A stretch of DNA of 64,000 nucleotides from assembly GCA_033032175.1 (NCBI GenBank), contig CM065329.1, positions 11,042,985 through 11,106,984 of the forward strand, read 5' to 3'. The DNA comes from Saturnia japonica (lineage: Eukaryota; Arthropoda; Insecta; Lepidoptera; Saturniidae). The notes beneath the pieces were generated by a model. The model was given only the letters and a program-made list of their open reading frames with translations, was not told the origin of the DNA and ran no database searches. Positions within the stretch are counted from its first letter, which is position 1, and the number at the start of each line of letters is the position of its first letter. Shown in pieces: positions 25,701-38,400 of this stretch. Made by a program: the position numbers and the translations under genes.

Positions 25701-28700
25701 TGTAATGAAATATAATATTAGTTAATAAATTTTTACAAAAATATCCGGCAGTAGTTTAGTTTCTTACATTTTGTAAAAAAATATCGATATAGCTCCATCC
25801 CTATCGGTTTCTCAGACTCTGGTATAACCTTGTACGTGTAAACGTCATATTTTTATAAAATAATGCATACATATTGTAAAAAAGACGCTCGTTCAAGTTT
25901 TCACAGGAGCTGTCAGAGAAATGGAAATAGTATAATTCATAACATCAGAATTTTTTTTTTTCTACTTCATAACTAATAGTTTTCTTACTAAGAAAATAAA
26001 AATACAGCGGACTTTATCAAAAATTATATCATCAAAACAACCTATTTTAAACTTGCATATAAAATATAATACATAAAATTTATATGAAATGTAGCAAACA
26101 TACATAATTATCATATCAGAGGACGTCCGTTATTCTTTGGACAAAGAAGGAAAACAATTTTTTGTTTTCTTAATTAAGGCACAACATATTAACTCTTTTT
26201 AATTATATTAGACAAACTAATATATTTAAATAATAATAAAAGAAAACAATCAATTACAATGCACTTCGCGCTAAAAATTATGTAGAAAGCCAAATATATA
26301 ATAGGACAGTTATATGGAACAATCCAGACGAATCCCGACCATCTGGCAACCCTAGTCCTTGTCCCAGTTCTTTGGGCTCTGATACAAATGAATATAGGAT
26401 ATTATGGTTATTTAAGATTCGACCTGCTGACAAGACACTTTGACAAGAAACACGTGGAAGATAAGCTGGAAGGTGAACCTTATGGTGAGTAAATTCAAAC
26501 AATCGTATGTATGTAGTTACGCTTGTAATTTTTTTTTCGTATTTATCAAAATGACAGTACTACACCTAATGGTAGAATACAGTATAGAACGAAAATAACA
26601 GCGATCGCCGGTACCAGATCCCACGGCAGTCTAGTCATACAAGATGATTTTTTTTGCTCTCATGGTCTTATACCACCCTCAAGTGAAAATTTTGCCGCCA
26701 AGTACATCAGTAGCATTTATGAGCCAGGTCCCACTTCTGAGCTTTTCGTGCCAATCCATCTTTATTGGATACAATTTTATACGTGAAATAAAATAAAATT
26801 CTATATCGTTTTGATAATTTACTTGTATACGTTATGTCGTTAGTATAAGAGATTCCGAGAGAGAGATACGAGATTCTTCTAGAATCTACAGTTCTCTGTT
26901 TTTCTCCTTTAGGCTACATATCAAACCAGATATTTTCAGTTCAGTGTAGATAATTTTTATATTTATTTATGGGTATTTCTCTTCGTAGACTATAACGCCA
27001 TCTTACCGTATTTGAAAGAGTTAGAAGAGCAGCTGAAAGAGAAAGCGGAAGCCGAGAAGAAACCGAAAGTCGAGGAGTTGTGGCCCGATCAGTGGGTGGG
27101 AGAAAACCAGGACAAGGGTCCAAATGAGCAGCAAAGTAAACCAGATCAGGTGAGGTGGTAATTGATTTATTTCTAGACTAGAGTTGTGTTTCCAAATCTA
27201 AGGAATCATCATATTTTAAACTCTCATGTTATTTTTTTTTTAATCCTTCTTCGTTGTCATTCGTGTTATGTAGGAAACTCCTGTGTAAAAAATTATACTT
27301 TTAAACCTACTAGTTAAAATTACGCGTTGTCTTTCAATAAATGGACACTATAGATATTTTGAAGTGATAGTGGCATAGCGATGCAATAAACCAGAGTTTT
27401 CGGCGAAGGAAAACATGTCACTGTCTCATCTGATATTATATAATATAATAATATTATTTTTTACATTTACGTTTATAATAATATTAGTTTTTACGAGTGC
27501 GTGTTCGTAAGGTGTGCGTGCGTTCTTACGGACGTGTGTTCTCGCGTGCGTTCGTACGTGCATGTATATCTAGGTACAGGCTGTATACTTGTGAAATACA
27601 GCGCACCAAATTATGTAACAATAATGGTTTTCTCCTTTTCAATACTATTATCGTAGGAATGCAATTTCGACCCACCATAATATTTCCTCATTTGGTTTCA
27701 TGATTGGCTTTTTTTATACAACTGATGTGGTAACAATCGTACAAGATATGTCTTGAGATATATCTGTCACCCTATACTTCTTCATTGCCGTAATGAGATT
27801 TGTTTTTTTTTTCAGGAACAGCCCGAAGCTGAGCCATGTGAGACGTTGAGCGTCATCGACCCGCCTCCGGATATAGTTGTCGAGGATGTGAATGTCCACT
27901 CTGAAAACGAAGTGAAGTTGGAGTTGGAAGACGAGGACCATGTGGTGGACGATCACCACGAAATTGATTTCAAGGATGACAGGTACAGTACTAGTTTTGA
28001 TAGTTACGAACAGAAAGACTGCATACATACATAAACCACGCCTCTTTCCCGACGGGGTAGGCAGAGACCACGCCCTTTCACTTGCTCGATCCTGGCATAC
28101 ATCTTTTGCTTCTTCAACATTCATCAGTCTTTTCACGGACGCTCATCGGTTTAGAATACTTTTGACCTGACCAATATTCAGAACGTTTAAAAAAAAACTA
28201 ATTTAATAAAAAAAAAATTGGTCGTCACGAAACGCCCGGCAGATGTAAGTGATTGTCTTTGTCAATAGGCAATAGGCAAAGAGGTGATTGTTTGACTGAC
28301 TGACTAAATGACTGCCTGTACCGGTAACGAAACACGGCAAACCAAAAGAAAATCACTGTGAAGATGTTTATTTTACTATGTGTATGGTGGTCGCGATTTC
28401 TACCAACCGCTTTGAATCTATTCATGTTCTAACATGAGAAAGCAAACTCGTCTCCACACAGCCAACGTTGGCGTCAAAGCGTCGCCACGGCGACGTCCGC
28501 CAACATTTGATCCAATGACCGGTCCGACCCGCCGCCTTAGATGTTTCACATTAAGTATTTTTTTAATGACCATAGTATAGTATCTTACAAATAATTTAGA
28601 TTAAAATACAGTTTAATATTGGTTTTAGTAGACAACACTTAATAATGCGTGTGCAACCTTTTCACGCTGTTCAAGTGGAATTTCTTTTAATTTGACAATT

Positions 28701-31700
28701 CGCATTTTAGACCATTATCTATCGTCTGCAACGTAACGCGTAACGTAACGTCACGTTACAGAACGCGTTCCTTAACGTGCCCAAAGGAGTTTCGTTTCAA
28801 TGAATGTTTATTTGTTGTTTGCTACTTAAATCTAACAGACTATAACTTATCTTTAAATTAATAAAATTATAATATCGTGTGAGGAGCAGAGCCTAGCTGT
28901 CGATTGCGCGTAAAAGGACTATTTATGAATGTGGGTGGGTGCAGACTGAAAACCAGCGCTGTGTGGTGAGGTTATACTACGTCACATAGCATCAGCTGAG
29001 TCTGTCCCATTGCCAAATTGTGTATGTAATCATCTTAATTTGTAAACTTTATTGGCAATAAATGATTATTATTATTAAATCTGACAGTATGATGTTGCCT
29101 TTGAAAATTTCTCAGTATAAAGATGGCAGTGAAATTCTGATACTATGAATTATAGCTGTGAAAATCCGACAATAGGAATTTGGTAGCGAAAATCCGATAC
29201 TATGAATTTTAGTTGCGAAAATCTCATAATATGAATTTGGTAGCGAAAATCCGATAGTATGAATTTTAGTTGCGAAAATCTCATAATATGAAGTTGGCAG
29301 CGAAAAACTGATAGTGTGAAGTTGGGTGCGAATATCCGGCAATATGAATGTTTGTATAAAAAGTCCGTCAGTATGAAATTGACCATCGAAGTTAATTTTC
29401 AAGAGTAGCTTATTTACATAACCCACCATCTATTAAGGGCTATTAAATGAACATGCATTTATGTGATGATTTTTTTAGGCTCCTACTACTATTTTCGCCA
29501 CTATCAAGCTTAATAATTTTCCGCGTACTACCATATGGTCTTCAGGTTGACAGGAGCGATTTTAATGGAATTTTCAGATAATCTTCATATTAGGGCAACG
29601 GGTGATCCAGTAAAGTTTGTTAGCGATCGGATCAATGTTCCCTATGGACTCCAAAACGGCACAGCAACGCGTCCCGGGACTTATAGCATATACCATATAC
29701 CATGAACATGTATTCCAGCTGCTCAGATGAGGATTACTTCCCGTCGAACACGTGGGCGCGGGTGTCGCCGCCCCGACTGGACCAGGTGACTCCGGCGTCG
29801 CCGCGGCGGACGCGCAGGTCCAAAACCGATGGCCCTATCAAGTGCGAGGTCTGCCAGAAGACGATCAGCTCGGTCACTTACCTCAGGATACACATGCGTA
29901 CGCACACCGGGGAGAAACCGTTCAAGTGTTACATATGCAACCGTGGGTTCATAACTTCGAGCAAGATGCATCGGCACGTGTTGACGCACTCGGATACTTG
30001 GGAGGGTGAGTTATAAATTAGAAAGATTTTTATTGTTTTTTTTTATTACGTAGGAGTTAATTGGCCACCGTAGCTTATGGGCGCTTATTAATACCATATG
30101 TATCACTATCGCGTCGCCGAAGCGCAGACACACAGCACAAAAATTATGAGTTTCTTTGTTACTCGATCAAGTAAAAACGGATTATCAGATTTCGATAGAA
30201 ATTAGCACACAAATAGCTTATAATCAGGATTAAGACATAGGACACTTTTTATCTCGGTAAGAACAAATTTTTTTGTTCACTCGAGTCGAGCCGCGGGCAC
30301 AGCTAGTATATCCCAACTAATGCTATGATTGCGAAAGTGTGTTTGTTTGTTATTCAATCACGCAAATACAGCTTTACAGATTTAGATGGCATTTGGTACA
30401 CAGATAGCTTACAACCCATATTAATATAATGGATTTTATCCCAGTAAATTGACATACCGTTTGTTTCTTTTTCACTTAGCATTCGTAGGTACATAAAAAT
30501 TCGTAGGTAATTTTGATAAATCCATACAGTCCACTCATTATCGCGCAAACACTATAATTATTGGTACTTCGCACCGGATTAGACCATGTTTGATGGTTTG
30601 AAAAGATCGATATAGTTTGGTTACCGTTTGTAAAATTTTCGTTCATATGATTTCGAGTTATCCGCTATTTGGTTGGTGGGTAACAGATACGTAATTAATT
30701 GTATTTTCTAATTGTTATCTAGTGTCGTATCGTTTCATTTCGTATAACTAGGAAATATCGCATATTACGTTCTCCAGCGCTCATATTTCGATTGTAGGTA
30801 GGTAGATTAATAATCGTCGTTCGTTTGTTTGCTATGTGTACGGGCCGAGTGGTTCAATAGGAAGACTCAATTTATATTATTTCCATATAATAATTATCGT
30901 TTGTGTGTATTATTTCGTAAGTTAGCAGGTCTGTATATACGTATCGTGTCATAGAACCGGTTTTTAATAAGTAAATACTTACCTTAATTTTTTTGGTATA
31001 CCTACATAATTCACAATGTCGGTTGAACAAAAATTACAACTTTTACATGCTAAAAAGGAAAGATTATTCGCTCGTGTTCAAACTATTTCTAGCCATGGGG
31101 CTTGAATTTCATTCATTTAAAGAATTGTTTTTAAATGAAATTGAGACGGTAGATAGTTTGCGTTTAGATTTCGAAAAAGTTCTCGATGAAATTAACATCT
31201 TGGAATTGAAAGAAAACCCGAAATACGTAATTAACTATCAGCAACTTTCATCGTTCGAAGACATGTATGGCCAAATCAAGCGTGTTAGTAGGCAATTGGC
31301 GCCAGCAGCCACATATGTACATAGCACTAGTAATAGGACAGGGTTGCCACCTATCGAATTACCAGAGTTCAATGGGGACTTAAAGTCATGGCCCTTATTT
31401 TACACTAGTTTTAACAACACAGTACACCTTAATTTATCGTTATCGTCAGCTGAGAAGTTATATTACTTACTAGGAAAATTGACTGGTAAGGCACAGGCCG
31501 TTTTTGCCGGCATTACGCCGAGTGCCGATAACTATCAGCTCATTTACCAATCGCTCGTAAATAAGTACGAAGACAAACGTATGCTAGCCTCGTCGTACTT
31601 AGACCAAATATTCGATTTAAAACCTGTAAGTTCGGCCACAGCCGCTAATTTAGAATTATTTTTGGACAAATTTTCTTCATCGTTTGCTGCGCTTAAAAAT

Positions 31701-32383
31701 CTGGATATAAAGGACCTAACCGATTACATTTTTCTATAAATATTACACATCCGTCTCTCCAAACAGAGCGTGCCAGCGCCCACGCCCGCGTAACCACCGC
31801 TCTCTCCGCAGAGGGCGGGCGGTCAACTTCGCTCCCGCACACCCGTCACGTCCACCCTCTCTAGCGGTAACCCAAGCCTAGGTCCGTTCCTCGGAGTGAA
31901 ACCCTTGGGTCAGGCAACCGCCCGCGCGATACAAGTGACACTGTACGTGCATCACTTAGCTACCTACATACAACACTACACACGTATGAACATACACACG
32001 TGCACACCACACAGGTACATAGGTTCTGTGAGGGACCTTTTTTTTTCTTTTTTTACGCTAGTTAGTTAGCGCTAGTTAGTGTAGAAACATTCCGATTACT
32101 GAATACACATACGCACGGTTCTTTCCTTCCTCCCAGGAGGAAGGGAACGTGCCTATGTGTATAAATTGGTTAGCTCGAATCGTAGGTGTAGGGATTCGAT
32201 TAGATCGCGACTTATTTGCGAACGCGGCGACCGCCCGAGCCGAGGTCCGGCCACTTTGGCACCCTCGTGCGAGTCGTCCACAAAACTTTCGCGGCTGAGT
32301 GCCCTCTGCGCTCGCCCCCAAGTCCGGTGAAGCTGTAAAAGCCGCAGCGGCTTTAGGGCCCCTAAGGCTAACAGTGTAGTCAG

Positions 32384-32425
<42 letters not shown>

Positions 32426-35400
32426 TTTTCTTTACATGGCCTTAAAAAAGTTAGATCCAGACACTATTCGTGCGTTTGAGTTAGATAACCGCACGCAAGC
32501 GATTCCGTCGTTCGACAATTTGGTCACATTTGTACGTGACAACATTAAAATATTATATAGGACGCAACCTGACAATCGTAAGTCGTCGAACAAATCGAAC
32601 GCAACTATTAATAAGAGTAAACCTACACATGTTTATGTGAATACTTCATCGTCGTCGTCCCAACATAGAGATAAATGTTCACTGTGTAACTCGCATCATG
32701 ATCATTTGTATAGTTGTCCCGAATTTCAAAAATTGTCACCGGTTGAACGTTTTCGGTTCATAAAATCAAAAAATCTTTGTTTAAATTGTTTCAATAACAA
32801 TCATCATTCTATGTTGCATTTTGAACCTACAACCTCCGATAAAAATGAAGTAGGATCGAATCAGCCTAGGCGCGCGGTTGAGAATCATAATAGTCAAGTA
32901 AATAATCAGAGTGGGAACTCAACCTCTCCACATACCGAGATAACATTGTGTAATTTATCTAGTAGTGAATCGAACTCGAGAAAACATAATTCGTCAGTTT
33001 GTGGAATGCGAGCGAGTGCCGCGACCACGACCGCGACCGTGTCCGCGACCGCGACCACGACAACGACATCGACCGTGTTGTTGGGTACCGCTATCGTTGT
33101 CGTTATTGATAATCATGAGAGGAACCATAATGTTCGGATTTTGTTAGACAGTGCTTCCCAGAGTAATTTTCTAACTCGTGCTTGTTATCAACGTTTGGGC
33201 TTGAATGATTTTACTAAATTAAATAGTTTTACCGTAAGGGGAATTGGGGGTTCAACTAAAATTATACAAGGATCGACTAATTTAAAATTCTATTCTCGTT
33301 TTGATCGTAATATTGACTTCAATATAGAGACACTGATTGTCGATAAAATAACGGAATGTTTACCTACCACCGCGGTGGACAATTCGGTTATGTTGAATTT
33401 CAAAACATTGCCACTGGCTGACAATACTTTCGATGTGCCAGGTGAAGTTGAGATGCTTATCGGAGCATCATTATTCCCGCACCTTTTATTATCTCGCAAG
33501 GTGTATGGTCACCCTACTCATATCGCACCTGTTGCTTTGGAAACCGTCTTGGGTTATGTTGTTGTCGGTTCGGTGCCCGCTCGTTTGGATTATAGGAGTT
33601 CGTCAATTTCGTGTTGCTGTGTCGACGATCCTTTGGAATCTGCGGTACGCAGGTTCTGGGAACTAGAGGAAGTCAACATGCCGCCGTCAATCAGTTCGGA
33701 TGACGAGGACTGCGAAAATTTGTATTCATGAACTACTACGCGCGACAAGGACGGTCGATATGTTGTCGCGCTGCCATTTAAAGGTGATGTGTTCTCATTG
33801 GGAGACTCGCGTCGAGTGGTGGAAAGACGCTTCTTATGCTTAGAGCGTAAGATGCTAGCTTCGCCTGACTTAAAACTCGCCTACGATGCAGTAATTCGAG
33901 AATATCTGGAAAAGGGTTATTTATCGCTCGCGCCTCAAGAAACGGACGCTACTCGAGATTTACCTAGCTATATCATACCTCATCATGGAGTCATTAGGGA
34001 GGAAAAAGTTACAACTAAATTACGCATTGTACTCGACGCTAGCGCTAAAACTAGTTCATCGGTTTCCCTTAATGATATTCTATATAGAGGTCAAAATCAT
34101 CAAAGGGATTTATTTGACGTTATCATTAATTTTCGTCTTTTCGCAATCGCTCTTTCGGCCGATATTCGGCAAATGTTTTTGTGCATGGGAATTCGCGAAA
34201 GCGATCGTCGATTCCAACGCATACTGTATCGTTTTTCGTCGGACGAACCGCTTAAAACTTATGAATTTAATCGTGTTTGTTTCGGACTGAAGTCGAGTCC
34301 CTTCCACGCTCTCAGAACTATTAAACAACTTGTCGAAGATGAGGGTGAAGCATATCCTACTGCGAAAAATATTATTAACACTGGACTTTACATGGATGAG
34401 CTGGCTTATTCAGTCCATAACGAAGCTGACGCCGTAGCTACCACGGCAGAAGTGATCGCGCTCATGAAGTCTGGCCAGTTTGATATTGTAAAGTGGAATA
34501 GTAACTCGCAGGCAGTGATCGATTCAATTCCCCCGTCGCATCGTTTGTCATCAGTTTTGGAATTCAACGAGTCAGACTGGCATAAAATTTTAGGTCTATG
34601 TTGGTCTCCCACCACAGATTTGTTTGGTCTCAGTATAAACAAGCCCGCCGAGATTTGTACTAAACGAGGCATTTTGTCGTGTGTTGCTAGAATTTGGGAT
34701 CTAATGGGCTTCGTAGCACCTGTTGTATTATATGCTAAACTTCTTATCAAATATTTATGGCTGTGTAATTGTAATTGGGACGATCCGCCCCCTCCTCGCA
34801 TCGTTGAACTATGGACTCGTTTCAAAGAGGAGCTTCCCTTGCTTTCGCGAGTCAAAATACCTCGTCACGTGGGCATTACACCGGATGCCGTCGCGACTAT
34901 TATTGGATTCGCCGATGCGAGTGAGAAGGCTTACGGGGGAGTCGTATATTTTCATGTTTGTGTCGACGGAAGTAATTCCATATTCTTGGTAAGCGCAAAG
35001 TCAAAGGTTTCGCCTCACAAAGTTGTATCGCTCGCTAGATTGGAACTTTGTGCTTGTCTAGTACTGGCTAAACTCATTCGTAAAATAGTTAACACCTGTG
35101 GTAGTCGTTGTAACATGAATAATATTTACGCCTTTTCAGATTCGACTGTATCACTTTGTTGGGTTCATTCGTCGCCCCACCGTTGGGACACATTCGTGTC
35201 CAACCGAGTGGCTAAGATACAGTCGGATTTGTCATCGGATAAGTTTTATCACGTATCGGGGGTCGATAACCCAGCTGATTGTTTGTCGCGCGGTCTTACA
35301 CCTGCACAACTGCTTAATCACCCGCTGTGGTTCAGTGGTCCGTCCTAGGTTAAATCGAATCCAGATCAGTGGCCAGTTTCGAAGTTTATTCCTTCCACGG

Positions 35401-38400
35401 TAGCTGATCCACCCGAAGAGAGGAAGCACACCTTTCACGTTTCGTCGTCTAGTGAACCGATTTTAATATCGTTAGCTAGTCGTTTGTCGTCTTGGTCGAA
35501 ATACTTGCGTTGCGTAGTTTATATATGTCGTTTTTTTGAAATTATTACCTCGAACGGACTACGTAGCCGCATCTGATCTTGATTACGCTGAGTTGATGGT
35601 ATTGCGTCAACTTCAGACTTCGTGCTTCGCCACTGAAATTGCAAACTTACAAGTAGGTAGACACTGTAGTCGTAAATTTCAGTGTCTAAAGCCATTTTTG
35701 GATAATGGATTGATCAGGGTAGGTGGTCGTCTGTCAAACGCGGAATTAGATTACAATCACAAACATCCTATCGTTCTACCGCGTACAGGTCATATATTAA
35801 ATCTTTTGATTGACTATCATCATAAAATTAATTGTCATGCTGGCCCTGACTTATTAACGTCGATTTTGCGCCAAAACTATTGGATATTTTCTGCACGCAA
35901 TATAATTCGTAGTAGAGTACATAAATGTGTTCCATGCTTTCGTTTACGGCCTAAGCCAATCTACCCTGAGATGGCAGATCATCGTTCGTGCCGTGTCGTT
36001 CAAGTCGTGAAACCTTTCATTCATACTGGCACCGACTACGCGGGACCTTTCAAGGTCACAATATCACGAGGTCGCGGTATTAGGTCTGTGAAGGCGTACG
36101 TTTGCTTGTTCGTTTGTATGACCACTAGGGCCGTACATATTGAGTTGTCTGGCGATTTAAGCACCTCGAGTTTTTTGTCAGCTTTTAAGCGTTTTATATC
36201 CCGCCGCGGTCCTATAGGTCGCGTATATTCAGATAACGAAACTAACTATATTGGAGCTAAACGTTCGCTTTCCGAATTGCATTCGTTTTTGCGTTCTAAA
36301 TATTTCAATACAGAGTTCGCCCAAGTATTAGCTGAAAACCGTATAACGTGAGTATTAAATACTCCAGCTGCTAGTCATTTCGGAGGCAACTGGGAGGCTA
36401 ATATAAAAAGTTTGAAAACTCATTTGTATCGCGTTATCGGTGAACAAATTCTATCGTTCGAAGAACTGTCTAGAGTTCTCATTCAAATCGAAGCCGTGAT
36501 GAATTCTCGGCCCTTATGCCGCACCCTGTCGAGTGACCCATCTGAACCCCTCGCCCTTACTCCAGCACATTTTTTGAATACCACGCCTTTAAAGTATTTT
36601 CCTTCTAAGGAAATTACGGAGGATAGGCTACATCTTCTGTCGCGAATAGATCTTTTAGATAAACTAGTACAGTCGTTTTGGAAGCGTTGGAGAATGGAAT
36701 ATTTACACACTCTGCAGTCGAGACAGAAGTGGAATACCCCTAGCGAACCGGTTGCTGTGGGCACAGTGGTGATTCTTGTTAATGACAATGCACCTCCTCT
36801 GCATTGGCCGATGGGCATTGTTGGGGAGATATTTCCTGGCTCAAATGGAGTCACGCGTATTGTGAGAATTAGGACGGCCACAGGTTCATATCTGCGGCCT
36901 GTTATACGCCTCTGTCCCTTGCCAAACCAATAGTCGCGTAATAGTAGTTTAGAGATATTATAGTACATTTTAAGTTTAGTATTTAGTATCATTTTGTTAT
37001 AAAGTTAACTTTGTTTCGTTTCGGTTTGAATTTTTTCCTTTAGATTAGTTTCGTTTGTTTAGAAGGAACGGGTTCCTTCTAGCTGGGGGGAATGTTTGCG
37101 CCTCTTTATCGTATTGTGAATCGATGTTATAATGTCCCATCCCTTAAATCCGCCCCCCCCCCCCCGCTCCGTCTATTTTCCTACCGTTGGCTTGTACCTG
37201 TCGTCGTACGCGCCAGTGTCTTCGTTGATTTAGCATAAAACGAATCGTATCGCTCCGACAAAATCGTGCCGTTGAGCCTGACCACGTGCACATATCAAAA
37301 CCCTTGTAATTTGGAAGAAAGGATCCATCTTCGGGCAGTTTGTGACTCAAAATCGTGAGTACCTTTTTTCCTATCCTACCTATATTTGTTCCCCATTATC
37401 GCAACGGTTCACATATGATATTCACTTAGCATTCGTAGGTACATAAAAATCTTTAATCTGTAATTTTGATAAATCCATACAGTCCACTCATTATCGCGCA
37501 AACAACCCTTATAATGACTGTACCCTACCATCGAATGCATTCAGGCTCTAGTTGAAACATAGCTAATAATAAAATCCGTTTTTTTTTTTAAATAAATCAG
37601 AAACGGATGTGAATGACGAGGAAGTGAAGAGCGAGGGAGAAGCAAACGGTGAGAAAATTGAGGCAGACGTCAAAGGGTGAGTTTATGTTTTTTAACGTCT
37701 ATGAAATTAGTTTTTTTTATTCTATTAGGTTTTCTCAAATAGTTTTTTATAGGCAATAGGCAACTGGACTGTAATCACAATAGAATATATAATGTACCTG
37801 TAAATAATTTTTCTCAATCATTCATTCATTTTTTTTCGTGAAATAATATTGTTCTTCATGTCAAACGAAACACCGATAACAACGTATGACGTCACTCGTG
37901 TGTGTGTATGAACGTTACCCAATTTGTGCGTTGAACTGACATCTGTTATACTGTTAGACTTATAATGTTTTGCTTTAATTCACTGAAATTATCACTGCAT
38001 TTCCCATTACAAGTGTTATGTATAAATTTGTGACTGTGTTGTGTTGTGTCAACGGATTCTTTTTATTAGATAATCAACAGTACACCGAACATTTGTCAAC
38101 TAAACTCTATAAAACGTGTATTTGTCACTTGACGTTGGCGAAACTGTCTACATAGATATATAGTCAGTATTTAAAAAAAAAAAAAATAGTACAGATGACT
38201 ACGTATGACGTCACGCGCTTTGTGGTACCTTTTGCGCGGTAATTAAAAAATTGATACGTTTAGACAATATTTTAAGTATTTAAAATGCATGACAGCGACG
38301 GCCCTCAAAGGGTTGCCTATTATGTACTCAGTGTTTACCACCTTTTTTTAAATTGAATTTTATGGTTGTGGTTTATGGTGAATCTTGGCCAATCTTTCAT

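Larger units (their letters stand above)
30471..37504 (+). mobile_element. BEL/Pao LTR retrotransposon, degenerate, in intron 6 of the zinc-finger gene
   Basis: A complete 3' LTR (37093-37504), a purine tract (37085-37092) and gag, protease, reverse transcriptase, RNase H and integrase regions in BEL/Pao order. Only the last 81 bp of the 5' LTR remain (30471-30551). The element is broken by a gag frame shift near 31100, a non-LTR insertion (31736-32420), in-frame stops at 33729-33731, 35346-35348 and 36349-36351, and a frame shift near 35530. The YxDD box reads YMDE. It is therefore inactive. It has the same orientation as the host gene and must be spliced out with the intron. Confidence 0.92.

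Noticed and set aside
29112..29429. Repetitive 105-codon - strand frame
   Set aside because: It is the translation of a minisatellite in an intron; unit length is a multiple of three, which keeps the frame open by chance.
33010..33085. Short tandem ACGACC/GCGACC repeats as an independent microsatellite
   Set aside because: They lie inside the BEL/Pao gag-protease frame and encode its Thr/Ala-rich stretch.
37880..38240. Two ACGTATGACGTCAC blocks as element ends
   Set aside because: They are in direct, not inverted, orientation, and no boundaries or target duplication could be found.
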